A stretch of DNA of 64,000 nucleotides from Dryas octopetala (Eukaryota > Streptophyta > Magnoliopsida > Rosales > Rosaceae): positions 13,619,738 to 13,683,737 of the forward strand of contig OY992833.1 of NCBI GenBank assembly GCA_963921425.1, given 5' to 3'. Position numbers and translations under genes: made by a program. Of the stretch, positions 22,422-35,100 are shown piece by piece (position 1 is the first letter of the stretch; every line of letters starts with the position of its first letter). Under the pieces are notes generated by a model. The model did not search any database, was not told where the DNA came from, and saw only the letters and a list, made by a program, of their open reading frames with translations.

Positions 22422-25400
22422 ATGGCGAATCTTGTCCCTGGTGTGCTTCTCAAACTTCTACAACACATGAACACAGATGTGAAAGTTGCCGGTGAACACA
22501 GGTCTTCTCTGTTGCAAGTTGTGAGCATTGTTCCAGCGCTTGCAGGCGGTGAGCTTTTCTCAAACCAAGGCTTCTACCTCAAGGTATCAGATTCCTCTCA
22601 TGCCACCTATGTATCTCTCCCTGATGAACATGATGATTTAATTCTTAGTGATAAGATTCAACTGGGTCAGTTTATTCATGTGGACCGGCTCCAAGCCGCC
22701 ACACCGGTCCCCATTCTCCATGGAGTTAGGCCGGTACCAGGGCGACACCCTTGTGTAGGGAGCCCTGAAGACATTGTTGCAACTGATTCTCTTGGATTTC
22801 TTAACAATAATTCGTCTTCGGGTTCGAAAACTGTAGAGAAAGTAAAATCTGACTCTAAAGTATTAGGAATTAGTCATGCTGGAGAAAAGGTCAAACTTGG
22901 GATGGGGAGATTGATTGGTAGTGCCAAGGAGGATCAATTGGATAAGAAAATAGGGTCTTTTAGCAGATTAAAGTCTCAGCCCTCAAAACCAGTATTGAAT
23001 GTAGATGTGAAGAAGGAATCTTTGCCGAGAAAGTCCTTGAATTCACGGTCTATCCCATCATCTCCAACAAGTTGTTATTCGCTGCCGACTTCTTTTGAGA
23101 AATTTACAAATGGGGTCAAGCATCAGGCAAAAGTTAAGGCAACTAAGGTAGGAGTAGTAGAAAAGGCAAGTTCTGTTCGTGGGGCGAGTCCCAACGGGAA
23201 GAAATCAGTGGGAAACCCAATCAAGACTTTTGTTCAGGGGTTTGACTTTGGGGCCAAGGCTCTGAGGAAGAGCTGGGAAGGAAATATGGAGGTGAAGAAT
23301 AGAGAGAGTCCAAAATTGAGGGCTCCCAACCATGACCCAAAGCTAGAAGTTCGGACTTCTGTAAGTTCTATAATTCTTGAATCTTAATTTTGAAATTGAT
23401 CTGATTTAGCTTTTATTTGAACTCTGTCTGTTTAAGTTGCTTTGGGTTGGTTTAAATTGACTCTGTTTCTTTATTTCATATCGGTTTCTTTGGATTAACT
23501 TATTTGCTCATTTGGTGGATCTTCATATTGTAAGAGAATATTTTGATATTGGAGATAAACAACTTGGTGTAGGACAGAAGCAAATAGCTGCTTTCTTGTA
23601 GCTGTATTAATGGCAAAAACCACAGTAGAAAGGAAATTCCATCGGTAATCAGTAGAAAAAGAGAGATAAAGCTTATGGGGCCAAAGTTGAAATGTAGATA
23701 GATGAGTTCTAGGGCAAAGAGACCCAAGAGAAACTCTATAATCTGCAGTTTCTGAAAAATACTGTAAAAAACTGTCTATTACAAACTAAGGCTTAAGTTT
23801 ATATAGAAAAAACAGAAACTTAACTGACTAGAAAACATAAAGTAGAATCCTAATTGACTAAGGAAAAGGATCTAATGAAATCGGGAAACTAGACTCAAAA
23901 TCAAATTAGGAAACAAAAATTAGAAAGTTACAAAAAACATACCAAATCTTGGAAAGCCTAGTTGATGCTCTAGCATCAAATCCATCAGGTTGGGAAAGAC
24001 TCAACTCTGATGAGGAAGTTTCTACATAATCTCTCATGTTGGATAAAACCATTATTGACCCTTACGATTGAAATTGAATTCTTTCTTTCCCAACGAAGAG
24101 ATATTTGGAATATTTGTTCATTCATGAATAGTTAGATTTATTGTCCATGATCAATCTCACAGCCCATAATTTCGTCACATTAGTTTTCATCAAATTAACA
24201 AAATCAATCAGATTCTTGGCAATCTTCAAATTCATAGCATCAACCCAATAAAATCAACATGTTCAGAAGTATTATTTTCTACCTGGTCTTAGGACATCAG
24301 GGTTATGGGCTCATCTTCAAAGATGTCTTCAAGAATTTTTTTACCACCTTATCTTCAAATTTATATTGATCCCCTTCCGTCAAATTTTTTCAGACCCAAC
24401 TTTTTCTTTATTCTCACCAGATTCTTTGTCAAAAGTTTTTTCATTCCGCAAACAGAAATCACAAAAAGCTTCACAACCGTCTTCTAGACAACTATCAAAT
24501 TGTGGGGGAAGATCCAAATCCAAAAGTTTCATCAACTGAAGTATCCAACTCACGAGAATTGCCAAACTCATATTCAACAATATCATAAACAAAACCTGGT
24601 TAATATGAACTATCCACTTCTTCCACAATATCCTCATCTTCAGGACTTCCTTTCGGTATGTCCAAGGGGTCGCGGTCACCTTCCGGAATCTCCATAGCGA
24701 GCTTCCGCACGTTCCCGTCGTTGGAACGGAGTAGAATCCTAGTTGACTAAGGAAACATAATTACTAAACGATCTAATGAAATTAGGAAACTAGACTCTAA
24801 AACAAAAATACGAAACAAAAATTTGAAAGATACAAAAAAATACTAAATCTTTGAAAGCCTGGATGCTCCTGCATCACAACTCAAATTAAATGTGCCAGCA
24901 ATTATGAATTTTATGGTTTGAAAAATTTTCTTCTCCCGCCGGTTTTGATTTGATTTTGCAAATTCCCAAAGACGTGGAAAATAATTCAATGTAGAGTTTT
25001 TCCTTTCCCTTATACAAGTCAAACAACTATACTTATCATTTGAAAAAACATTCATTTGCCAGGCTCCTAGAAAAAGTACGTCAAGTGAGAGGCTGCCATC
25101 TAAAGAGGAGAATAAGATCCAGACATCTGCAAAGTCGATGAAAGAGGATAATAAGGTTCAAATGTTTGCAACGAAAGTTTCTGCAAATGGAACTTTGGGT
25201 GATCAAGACAGGTCAAATAAACAAAGAATATCTGTTGGAAAGAAATCATCTGATGCTAATAATGGAGTTCCTGGAAACTTGGTCAAGGTTTCTTTAAATA
25301 ATAGAAAATTGACAGATGGAGGTTTTCCATGGGCTTCACTCCCATCTTCTGTTGCAAAGCTTGGAAAGGTATATTTCTGTAGCATCTTAGATCTTGGTGT

Positions 25401-28400
25401 ATATATTGGCATAAAGCTTCTTGTTTTCTGCCTATTGAATGTACTATATCCTTCTACAATTTTCATTGGTTAGAGTTTAATTCCAAAATTTTTCGTGCAT
25501 CTAGGGTCATGAAGCTTGTAGTTTCTTAGCCTTTTGTTGTTCTTTGTGCCAATCAGTTGTTTTCCTGGCCCACTTTTTTAAATGAGCCACGTTTGTCAAT
25601 GATAGTTCCTTTTTAGTTCGGAGCAAGAGCTGACTTTTCCCTTTACCGTGTAAATTTAGAGACATCTGTATTAATCAGTATTCTGGTCTTTCTCAAGATA
25701 TATTATGTTCTACTGCTCAGCACTTATTCTTATTATATACTTTTATATCTGTTATCACAGGAAGTTATGAAGCGCAGGGATGCTGCACAAATAGCAGCAA
25801 TAGAGGCAATTCAGGAGGCTTCTGCTGCAGAGAGCTTACTACGATGTTTGAGGTATTACTACATCTTATTGCCAGTAATATGGAATTATTATTATATATG
25901 ACTTAGAGACTTGGAGTTATTCATTATTGAAGTTTCCTTTTAATGGTTCCCAATATAATCGTAATCAGTGGCCAAAATTTCAATGTCATAAAAGTTTTAG
26001 CACTTCTCGAGTCAGGACTATGGATGCCTTTGTGCATGTAAATGGAAGATAACATCTGACGATTAACAACCCAATTAAACTGAAACAAGCACAATATTTA
26101 TGTTGCAATTTAATTGATTTTTCTTCAGTCAGGCCTGTTTGTCAACATTTCAGGATAGAGCCTAATAGAGAACAAATCTCATTTTCCATGTAGATTAAAA
26201 AATCATTCCCTTAAAATTCATGAAAGCATAAGTGATGATTGTGTTGGTGCTTGCGGAAATGCATTTAGTTATTCTGGAGGGAGAGCATCATGGTAGACGT
26301 GGGAGAATAAGAACAGCAATGATGGAGTGCTGATTTTAAGAGACAACCAATCTCATTTGGCATGTTAATGATAAAAACATTTTTACTTTATTTACACAAA
26401 ATTGTGGTCTTGGGGGTGGTAAAGCATGTAGTTATTATGAAGGCAAAGGTCAAGGTGAAGATGATAAAATGGATGGTAGTCATTGTGGAGGTTGGGGATG
26501 TGGATGGCAATGTGGGGTTGATGGAGCTGGACATGCTGGTCTAATGATGAGGTTGTGACAGGTGATTGCTTTATCACCTTAAAAGGTAATGATGATGATG
26601 AGGCAGTGGTAGCAGAGGTAGAACGTTCCTGCAGAATAAAATCCTGTTAGAATGTATTCTGTCTCCATCGTCAATAGTGGAAAATTCTTATTATTTTTAC
26701 GAATGTTTATTTCTTTCATAATAAAATTGATATGAACTAAGGTAGGTCATCTTCCTAGTTTTATATGATATTGTGATTAGATAAAAACTGGTCAAGCATT
26801 CAAATCCGCAACATATGGAACAGTCATTAGGATTCCGTGATCAGGTTTTCTTCGTGGTTATTTGCGATATGATGCAAAGGTTCTATCCTTAGGGTAAGCT
26901 GCAGCTAAGTGGTCATTTTTATCAATACAATCCTTTTCCATTCAAACTGATTTTCGGTTGATACTACCTGATTAACTCTATTCGTTCATGGAGCCTTTTC
27001 TTTTTTTCTTAGTATACTCTCAACTCTCAAGAATCTTCAACTCCAAGCTGCTTGAGAGAATCTGAAGCAACAAGGAATATACGTTGTGGGGTTTGGTATC
27101 GGAAAGCAACTATTCGTTTATATGCCGTCCTTGGTACACCATCCTTCCACTCTTCAAAAATACCAAACTGACTTGTGATGCATTCAAAGTCTGGCTGGTC
27201 GTACTGTTTACGAACATCGCCATCAATATTACGTGCCTTTAGTACAAGATCAGTTCCATGGAGAGGTTTGGCCTTTTTCACAATGTCAGCAAAGTGCTTT
27301 ACATACTTGTCCTCCATCAGGTAGCTCAAATCCATAGATTTCCAGTCAACTGGAACATCATTCAGCCTGATTGGTTCAAGATATTGTTTGAAAAACTGCC
27401 CCAAACTAGAACCATGCTCACCAAAATTATGTGTCCTACACCCTTCTGGACAAATAAATTGTCGACCTTTGTGATTCTCTTTTAACCTCAACCAGTCATC
27501 CCAGTAAGCCTTTGGCCACTTTGGTGATTGCTCATCCCATGTAGACCTAGCCAGCATCCACCCAAGTCCAGGAAAGAAATCTGATCTATAAAGAACTTCA
27601 GAATCATGCACAAACTGCTTTTGTCCATTGTCATTCCATGAGGAAACAGCCATGATAGACTTTTCCTTGTCAAGGAGAGCTGCTGCAGCCTCAAAGTAAT
27701 CAAAAAAATCAGGAGCAATTTCCATATCATCTTCAAGTATAGTTATTCTTGTAGCGCCATAGTATACTCTCATTAGATACTTCACGCACTAGTAGCGCCA
27801 TACATGGAGATTTGTTTAACTGGGATAGGGCTCTTGCTGGCTGTTAATTGTTTTGTATTTTCTGTTGCTTAATTTATGCAGTTACTATTCAGGTGTAATT
27901 CATTCACCAATAATGTATAGAGTAGTAACTTATCAGCTATTGAGAATAGAGATGCCTCAAAATGTGTAGATTGTTTGTTAAACTGAGAGGCAAAATACAG
28001 GAAATGTAATATCTGTAATGAACTCAAATTAGGTGTGAAAAGGTAGATTAGTAATATTTATTGGCTAAGAGATAACCCAAAACTGACATTTTTTTTTATC
28101 TTGGCATGACCTGCCATAAGTAGGGATAGACTGAAGAAGGCTTCAGCCACAAAGAATATATAATGTAGCTTTAATGAATTTATTTTTCAGATATTTTCTT
28201 AGATTGGCAGGCTGCTATAGGTTGATGCTTTGGTCTGATGTTTTTATGTAATTAAAGGTTTTGGTCTGTCGTGATGAAATGGACTTCTTGTCCACTATGT
28301 TGTATTTTTGTTGTTTATAGCAATAAAAGTTGCTGTTTATTTCAAAAAAAAGAAAAAAGAAATACAAACAAACAAACAATGTAATGTCTCTATAACTTGG

Positions 28401-30147
28401 TCATTGGGCGAACCGTGCTTTATGATTAAGAGAGTAATTGTTGTGCAATCAAGAAATAGCATGTGCTCGAAATAGGTGCACAAGAGTGTAGGTGGCGGTT
28501 TGAATTGTACTTTGGAATATCATTGATGCTTAGGAATCCAAAGCATAAATATGATTTTGAACAAGAGAAGGTACTAAGTCATCTTGTTCGACCATGAAAT
28601 TGTTGGAGTATGCATTTTTTAAAAGATCAATGAACATCAACTTGTTTTAGAAGAACCTCAGGGATTGTAGAAGATAAATTCAAAGTAGATTCAATTCCCT
28701 TATCGTGATACTTAAACCACTTGGGGGATGGTTAGGAGGTTCGATTTTATATTTCTAGGAGTAAGAAGGGAAAATGTACATCTACATATCAGTTCCCTTA
28801 TCGTGATACTTCAACCACTTGGGGGATGGTTAGGAGGTTCGATTTTATATTACTAGGAGTAAGAAGGGAAAATGTACATCTACATAATTCTTTTACAGAT
28901 TTATTTAACTCTATGATGTGACTATTTACATGGCTTTTCTCGTCTTTCATTTACACCCATTCCATGCATGTAACCTGCCTCTTCATGGTATGACCAGCAG
29001 TCTGCAACATCATGGAGTAAAACCATTCTATAAAATAATTGTACACCATGGAATAAAACAATTTTGAAAGATATTTCCAGCCGGCGTTAACAAAACTATT
29101 CTACCAAAGAACTAATCCTAGTGACTAGGTGAATGTCTGAAGGATTTGGAGAATTCACTCAATGTTTGCTGAGATTCATGATTAATCTAAAAGAAATTAT
29201 TTAGATTTAACTTTTGGCCCAAGTTTTTTTTCTTTATTGTCTGACATTGTATGTTGTATTCTTGTTTTATCTGCAGCATATATTCTGAGCTAACTACCTC
29301 TGCCAAGGAAGATAACCCACAGCCTGCAGTAGAGCAGTTTTTAGCCCTCCATGCTAGCTTGAGTAATGCTCGCGTAGTTGCTGATTCTCTATCCAAAATT
29401 ATACCAGCTGGTTCATCCCCAGATCGTGAAGAAAGCCCATCAGAAGAAGCACTAAAGGTGGCATCAGACAGACGGAAACAGGCAGCATGTTGGGTACAAG
29501 CTGCATTGACCACCAATCTGTCATCTTTTGCTGTATTTAGTAAAGAGTCTAGTTCAACCTCTGTTCCAGCTTCAGCTTCCTCTCAAAATCAAAAGATTGT
29601 CTCTGCAAACCAACCCATGTTAGTTCTAGAAAATTCTACGAAGAATGCCTCAACAAAATCCCAAGGCAAAATTCGCCAGATAGTTGGCTCCAAGCTTACT
29701 ATACCGGGGACTCCTCGCCGACTAGGGGATGGATCAGCCATCACTCAGAAGGCACAGGCACAACCTCTGCCTGAATGGACTAGAGGAAATGGCCTTGATG
29801 AGGCTGTTGACTTGGCTGAAATGTTGCGACTGCAGTCACAAGATTGGTTTTTGAGATTTGTGGAGCGGTTCCTGGATGCTGATGTGGACATTTCAGCTCT
29901 GTCAGATAATGGTCAAATAGCAGGAATGCTAACTCAGCTCAAGAGTGTGAATGACTGGTTGGACGGTATTGGTTCTGGTAAAGATGGAGTAGAAACAACT
30001 GGCGTTTCAGCAGAGACCATCGACAGGCTAAGGAAGAAGATTTACGAGTATCTCCTTACACATGTTGAATCTGCTGCCGCCGCACTTGGTGGTGGATCAC
30101 AGTCATCACCACGAATGCGAACAACAGATACAAAAGTTAGAAAATGA
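22422..30147 (+). CDS. DUF936 family protein, four exons, 735 aa
   Basis: Exons by frame and GT-AG sites: 22422-23360, 25063-25368, 25761-25852 and 29277-30147 (stop TGA 30145-30147). The phases fit exactly. The start is the ATG of [17 protein letters not shown], the conserved beginning of plant DUF936 proteins; the frame is open slightly further up without an ATG. The N-terminal 120 residues ([17 protein letters not shown], then [13 protein letters not shown], then PVPGRHPC) form a conserved fold that may bind a nucleic acid or a protein. A long Ser/Lys-rich, probably disordered middle follows. The C-terminal part (SWNDWL-like helices: [18 protein letters not shown], then [12 protein letters not shown]) is helical and conserved. 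The biochemical role of the family is unknown to me. Introns 1 and 3 have gathered foreign DNA, including a GnT-I retrocopy. Confidence 0.92.
23730..24890 (-). mobile_element. Retroelement remnant in intron 1 with direct repeats of about 140 bp
   Basis: A segment with GTAGAATCCTAATTGACTAAGG, ATCTAATGAAAT, GGAAACTAGACTC and AAAGCCT at 23838-23975 recurs at 24730-24865, in the same orientation. On the minus strand each begins with a GATGC...GCATCA-like palindrome. The DNA between could be the inside of a short LTR element; the minus strand at 24620-24720 reads a short acidic peptide with [16 protein letters not shown], then stops. I do not recognise it with confidence. Confidence 0.45.
27027..27785 (-). 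pseudogene. Retrocopy of N-acetylglucosaminyltransferase I (GnT-I/MGAT1), 5'-truncated
   Basis: An intronless open frame of about 250 codons, antisense to and inside intron 3 of the DUF936 gene. It matches the C-terminal part of plant GnT-I, the Golgi enzyme that adds the first GlcNAc to Man5 N-glycans. Recognisable blocks in order: [20 protein letters not shown] (metal-binding EDD), [62 protein letters not shown], then [17 protein letters not shown], ending at a normal-looking C-terminus. The parent gene has many introns, so a spliced RNA was the source. The transmembrane and stem region is missing: homology stops at about 27780 with a stop codon just beyond. An A/G-rich tract follows the stop on the minus strand (27010-26994), perhaps a poly(A) relic, and CATGGAG occurs at both outer borders as a possible duplication. 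The start shown is not a credible translation start. Confidence 0.85.
28695..28888 (+). repeat. 98-bp tandem duplication in intron 3
   Basis: Two adjacent units (28695-28792 and 28793-28888) beginning TTCCCTTATCGTGATACTT differ at only a few positions, so the duplication is recent. It lies in intron 3 of the DUF936 gene. Confidence 0.92.
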
Positions 30148-31230
30148 ATCAATTAAACTGTAGTTTGGTCGTCTGAGTTTTGGTGTCTGCAGTTGCATAA
30201 ATGCAGCACCAAGGCCTGGGTGCTGTGCCCTTTACCACCAAGTGGTCCTAGGAGTTCAGTGTGATAATCCATGTACATAAAATTTCTCATGGGGTTTGGG
30301 TTATAGATGGAATGGTCGTTATTTACAAGAAAGAGCTGATTTGAGATGCAAGATCTGTTTCTTTTTTCTTTTCTTTTTTTGGAATCCTTAGGTGCAATTT
30401 GTTTACTGAAATTATACAAAATTGAGACAGTTTGGGGAGCGGGAAATTTTATACGTCTTCTTATATCATCAAATATCAATGCATGTTTTCAGCTGTTTAT
30501 GAAGGATTGAAATTACGTCCAGGTCAAATTACGTATTTGCTCGCATAGTTTGGGTCATGTTTTGCTAAGGTCCTTGTAATTTTAACAATAAATTACTTTA
30601 AAGTTCATTTTAGAGTCCTTAATGATATACAAAACCACTTAAAAAGTTGCAATGATAAGTAGGTCTATTTTGTATAAATAAAGTCTACATTATATCTGTT
30701 CTTTGTTTTTGGCGTTGAGCGCTCGGTGGGGTTATTTATTTTTTATTTTTTTGATCACACAGTGGCAATTAATAACATTATAACACATGTCTTTTGCAAT
30801 TCAAATCGCTACTATCGCATAGTGGTAATCATTGTCATTGCTGGACCGTGGCAATTGTTGAGCGCTTGATGGACAGTGCTGAGCGCTCGGCTCATTAAAG
30901 TGGACCAGCCTGTCATCGTGTTTTTGCAGGTGGGTTGGCCGATCATGGATTTTTTCGTTTTGGACTTAAAAAAAAAAAAATCCTAATTTTAATTGTAATG
31001 AATTTTTCCATATAGTTTTCTAAGAGTTGTATTCCAAAGATATAATTTTTAATTCAATAGAAATAGCATATAAGGCCCACGACTAAGAGTATTTTAAAGG
31101 GAAATTTTATAAAATAACCTAATTTAATAGCTAAGTTACGTTATAGCCTTGGCGGGAAATGTGTTTCTTATCATATCTCTTTGGCCATTTTTGGACCAAA
31201 ATGCTCCTTAGAGTTTGACAAAAGAAAAAG
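30148..31230. other. 3' flank of the DUF936 gene
   Basis: Probably 3' UTR at first (to about 30480), then intergenic DNA. Motifs such as GAGCGCTCGG recur at 30715-30730 and 30880-30892, and relatives appear near 5080 and 9350-9380, pointing to a dispersed repeat. No gene is seen. Confidence 0.4.
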
Positions 31231-31429
31231 GCCAATAGATGTTTTTGATCCATGTACTATGGTTGTATCGCACTTTGATCCCCGTTATTTCAATTTGTTT
31301 TTTTTTTAAGGATCGTATTTCCATTAATGTCGCAATTGGACCCAATCCGTCAAGACCGTCTACTTCATAGACGAAAAATGCCGATGTGGCACAACCTGAC
31401 CAACACGTGACTACTTGTTGGAGTGGACC

Positions 31430-34400
31430 TTCGGCCTATTGGGCGCCTGTCAACAGTTGGGGCATGTGGAGTGGTGAAAGTGCCACCTCTTGGGGTCCTT
31501 GTCAAGGTAGTTGTGGCAGGAGGTGGCTGTGGGAATGTTGTAGCAGGTGGAGGTGGTGGAACAACCTATCACAAAGTCAGAGAATAAAAGTCACAAAAAA
31601 TGTCACAACATATTATTAAACTTAATTTCTTGAGTTTCAACCCTCCTTTTTGTCTACACAACAAAAAAAAATAAAAAAAATAAAAAAACATTAATTATTA
31701 ATCCATTCATCAACCACTCCTAATTATGAAGCATCATTAATAGGCATGCAACCAAACCTGAAGCTTAGCAGGCTTATTAGTTGGTCTAGCATTCTTCCTC
31801 TTTCCATTTCTTTGTGAGGTATTAGGAGGTCCATCAAAAGTAGGCCCATCAACCCATCAGCCCATTAGATGCATGCCCATCATGGGCACTTCCATGGTCT
31901 TGGTCAGTGCCAGTTGGTTGTAATTGGGCTTGCCCGGGCTTGCCCATTTGATGACACACTAGCATTTACATGTGAGGCCTTCCATTGATTTCTATGTATC
32001 CATCTCTTGTCAATGTATTTACCCTTAGGTGGAGCAGTAGGCTGATCTTTGCATGACCTTTTGTTATACCCTGTCTTCCAACATTGACTTCAAGTTATTT
32101 TGATTCTACCCTTCCTAAGTAGATACATAAGATCTTCATGTTGTGCCTTCTCCATCTCGGAGTCTTTCTTTCTAGACTTCCTTGGCCTACCAGGCTGTTT
32201 TTTCACCATTAGAGGCAATGGTGGGTCCTTGTTTGTTTTAGCTCCACATACTATACCCCTTCACAGGATGTATAATGGGTTCATATGCTTTCTTATATGC
32301 AGTCATATGGTAGTGATGGTTGATATAATTTTGAATTTTATCAATGGACCTATTATATGTCAGTGCAGACATCACATGCACACAAGAAATTCCGTTAAGG
32401 TCCCACCTTCTACATGTGCATGTATGTTATGTCAAGTGCACTACATATTGTTCTTGCAATGTATTATTAACCTGAAATATGTCTTTTCCTGAATAAATCA
32501 TTGAATAATTTCTACTAGCCCACTTTAACACCTCTACCTTTTTCAAAATCTTTGGGCATATAACACACTCTAATTTCTCCATCCACAACTCCTTAGTTGA
32601 CAACATTTTCATTAGATTACATCTAATCATCTCCATCATGGTCAATGTAGGTTTGTCCCTGACATCTAAGATGTATGAGTTAAATGTTTCACATAGGTTA
32701 TTCAAGAGCATGTCACACTTGATCCTATATGCAAACCTATGCCTGGCCCACCTATTAGGGTCCTTACTTATCAACCAATTATAAGCATCTTCATTGAAAT
32801 TCTTTAATTTATCCATTTCCACATCAAATTCAGGTGCATTAGGTGCCTTTGCTGCAGCCCACAACAGGTCTTTGTATGCTTTACCTTTTAAACTCCCTTT
32901 GAAATTCCCATATAGATGTTTGACACATCATTTGTGATCTGCCCCTGGTACCACACAAGTGACTGCTCTATCCAATACCTAATTGAAACAATTAATCAAT
33001 TATCTATTATTATTCTCATCATAATAAGTAATACTGTGATTGCATATAAAAATAAATAAGTATGTTTACCTTATGTTGGTCTGAGATGAAAGTCTATCCA
33101 TGTTCTTCAACAGGACCAAGATCTTCAATCAACAATTGTAAAAACCAGCACCAAGTCTCTTTGTTCTCGATCTCAACCACTGCATATGCAATGAGATACA
33201 TGTTATCATTGGCATCGACTCCAACTGCTGCCAACAATTGACCTGTGCAATACCACCATTAAATGCATTAAAAACATTAGGCCACATTAAAAACATAAAA
33301 ACATTAAAAACAGATCTTTGTATGCTTACCTACGTATGCCCCTTTCAAGTGACATCCATCTACACCTATTAGTGGTCTACACCTAGGTTTAAACCCTGCC
33401 TTCAAAGCCTTCAAACAAACATATAATTTATCGAAATTAGGCTTTTGCATCTTCATAAGCATTGAGCTTCTTGGATTGATCTGCATCACCTCTGCACAAT
33501 AGTCCCAAAGCTTGGCATATTGCTCATTGTAAGTCCCCTGAATCAATCGAATTGACATTTCCATTGCTCTGCTAAGCTGACTCCTGGTTAATGTGACTCC
33601 ATAGTCTCTCTTCACTTGGGCCTTTATCAATAATAGTTTGATCCTTGGATCTTCCTTTATCCTCACAAGATAATTCCTATCAATAAATAGGGTACTGATA
33701 TTCCCATTTCTATCCCCCTACTACAGGTATGTTCCATAATCAGTTTGGTGATTGAAAGGTCTGCTCCTCCTGGACCTTTATGGCATGCAACCAAAATAGA
33801 CATCCATCTTCACACCGCATAGTTACTCTCGACTTATCATTCTTGAAAAATATTGTGTTAAACCCATGCTTGGCACCAAACTCCTTGACTGTATCTTTCA
33901 ACTCCGTCCCACTGCTAAACGTCTGACCAATCACAAACTTGGGATCTTCCATGTCAGTGGCTACATTAAACTCAGGATACCTTGGTTTCTTTACTCTCTC
34001 TCTTCGTTTGATGAATCTGAAGGAGTTCTTAGTTCATCAGATGGTGCCTCATCCTCCTTTATGTTTCTAGTATTTGCAGGCACAAAGAAATCATCACCCT
34101 TATTTCTGGTTCTACTCCCTCCTATGTCACCCATTTGTATGTTAGCATCAAACAAATGGTCATCATCCAGTGCAGCATCATTGTCTTCATCATAATACTT
34201 AGAATCTGAATCATCACCACCATCCTCTGCTGGAGGCTCCTCATCATCTCCATGCCACCTCTCATCATCTCCCTGCCATCTCTCATCATCATCATCATCT
34301 ACATGCCCTCTATCATCATCATCTCCTTGCCCTCTATCATCATCATCATTATCTCTATGTCATCTCTCATCAATCTAATCAGCTTCCCTACCATCATATT

Positions 34401-35100
34401 GCTCATTGGGAGTCTGATCAGGTTGCTCCTCATCCCCAACATTCTCAATGTTTCCAATGGGATCCTCCACATGGTTATCTCCAACATTTCCAACTGTGGA
34501 ATTCTCCCCAACACTCACATTAATGAAGTAATCTGGATTCAATTCTCCAAACAAAAATTCATCATCAGACTCCTCGAACTCATATGAAAATGTTTGGTTG
34601 TTGTGGTCCTTGTTGAATTCTTGTGATGTTTCTGTGTCTTTTTCTAGGATTGGTGAGTTGTCTCTTTCTTGGGTTGGTTGACTATCTTGTGTAGGTTGAG
34701 TGTCTTGGTCAATAGGGGTGGTGGCAAGTCTTGGAAACATGGGAGACATGGCAATGGGTCTTGGAGTATTGGCATTAGGTCAGGCTCATCCACATCATGT
34801 TCAACATACAATGTGACCTTCCTATACCCTCTATCATTTGGTACACATGCCAAAAATCTTAAGATATCTTCATCATCTTTAACTTTATACATGCGATCTC
34901 CAAGCTTTGTACCTGGTAGTGCATAGAAATAGGACTTGTAGTTTCTGTAGTTCAATATCTTGCTGAAGTTATTGATATTGAATGTGTTGAATATATCCGG
35001 ATCAATGTAATCCCAATATTTAACATCCCCCCAACATACTTAAGCTCTTGTCTACCTGTTTTCACTACACCCCCAATTCTCAACTCTAGTGTAGATCCCT
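31430..35100 (-). pseudogene. MuDR-type transposase, broken by several stops and frame shifts
   Basis: Domains on the minus strand, in order: a PB1-like N-terminus (about 35090-34800, ELKYVGG then VKYWDYIDPD and YYKSYFY-like text); an acidic stretch; a DDDDRG-type low-complexity repeat (34250-34360); the MuDR domain (33952-33740, FVIGQTFSSGTELKDTVKEF); the transposase core with DGCHLKGAY (first Asp), an intron, FISDQHK (second Asp), and LCETFNSYI (Glu); then a SWIM zinc finger CTCRRWDLNGISCVHV at about 32370-32420 and a zinc-knuckle/Pro-rich tail. In-frame stops at 33094-33096 (TAG for an expected Trp), 32928-32930 and 32427-32429, and a frame shift near 34760, disable it. The reading is certain for the family and approximate for exon borders. 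Confidence 0.88.
34250..34365. repeat. Degenerate CATCATC / CTCTATCATC tandem repeat
   Basis: Repeats of about 18-24 bp built from CATCATCTCC, TGCC and TCTCATCATC encode the Asp-rich linker (DDDDRG, ERWQGDD) of the Mutator transposase on the minus strand. Confidence 0.7.

Noticed and set aside
26398-26547. Gly/Cys-rich reading ([17 protein letters not shown] and onward) within DUF936 intron 3
   Set aside because: Only about 47 codons, no start or splice context, composition biased; could be a worn gene fragment but not supportable.
32100-32492. 130-codon plus-strand frame
   Set aside because: It is the complement of the SWIM finger region of the Mutator transposase.
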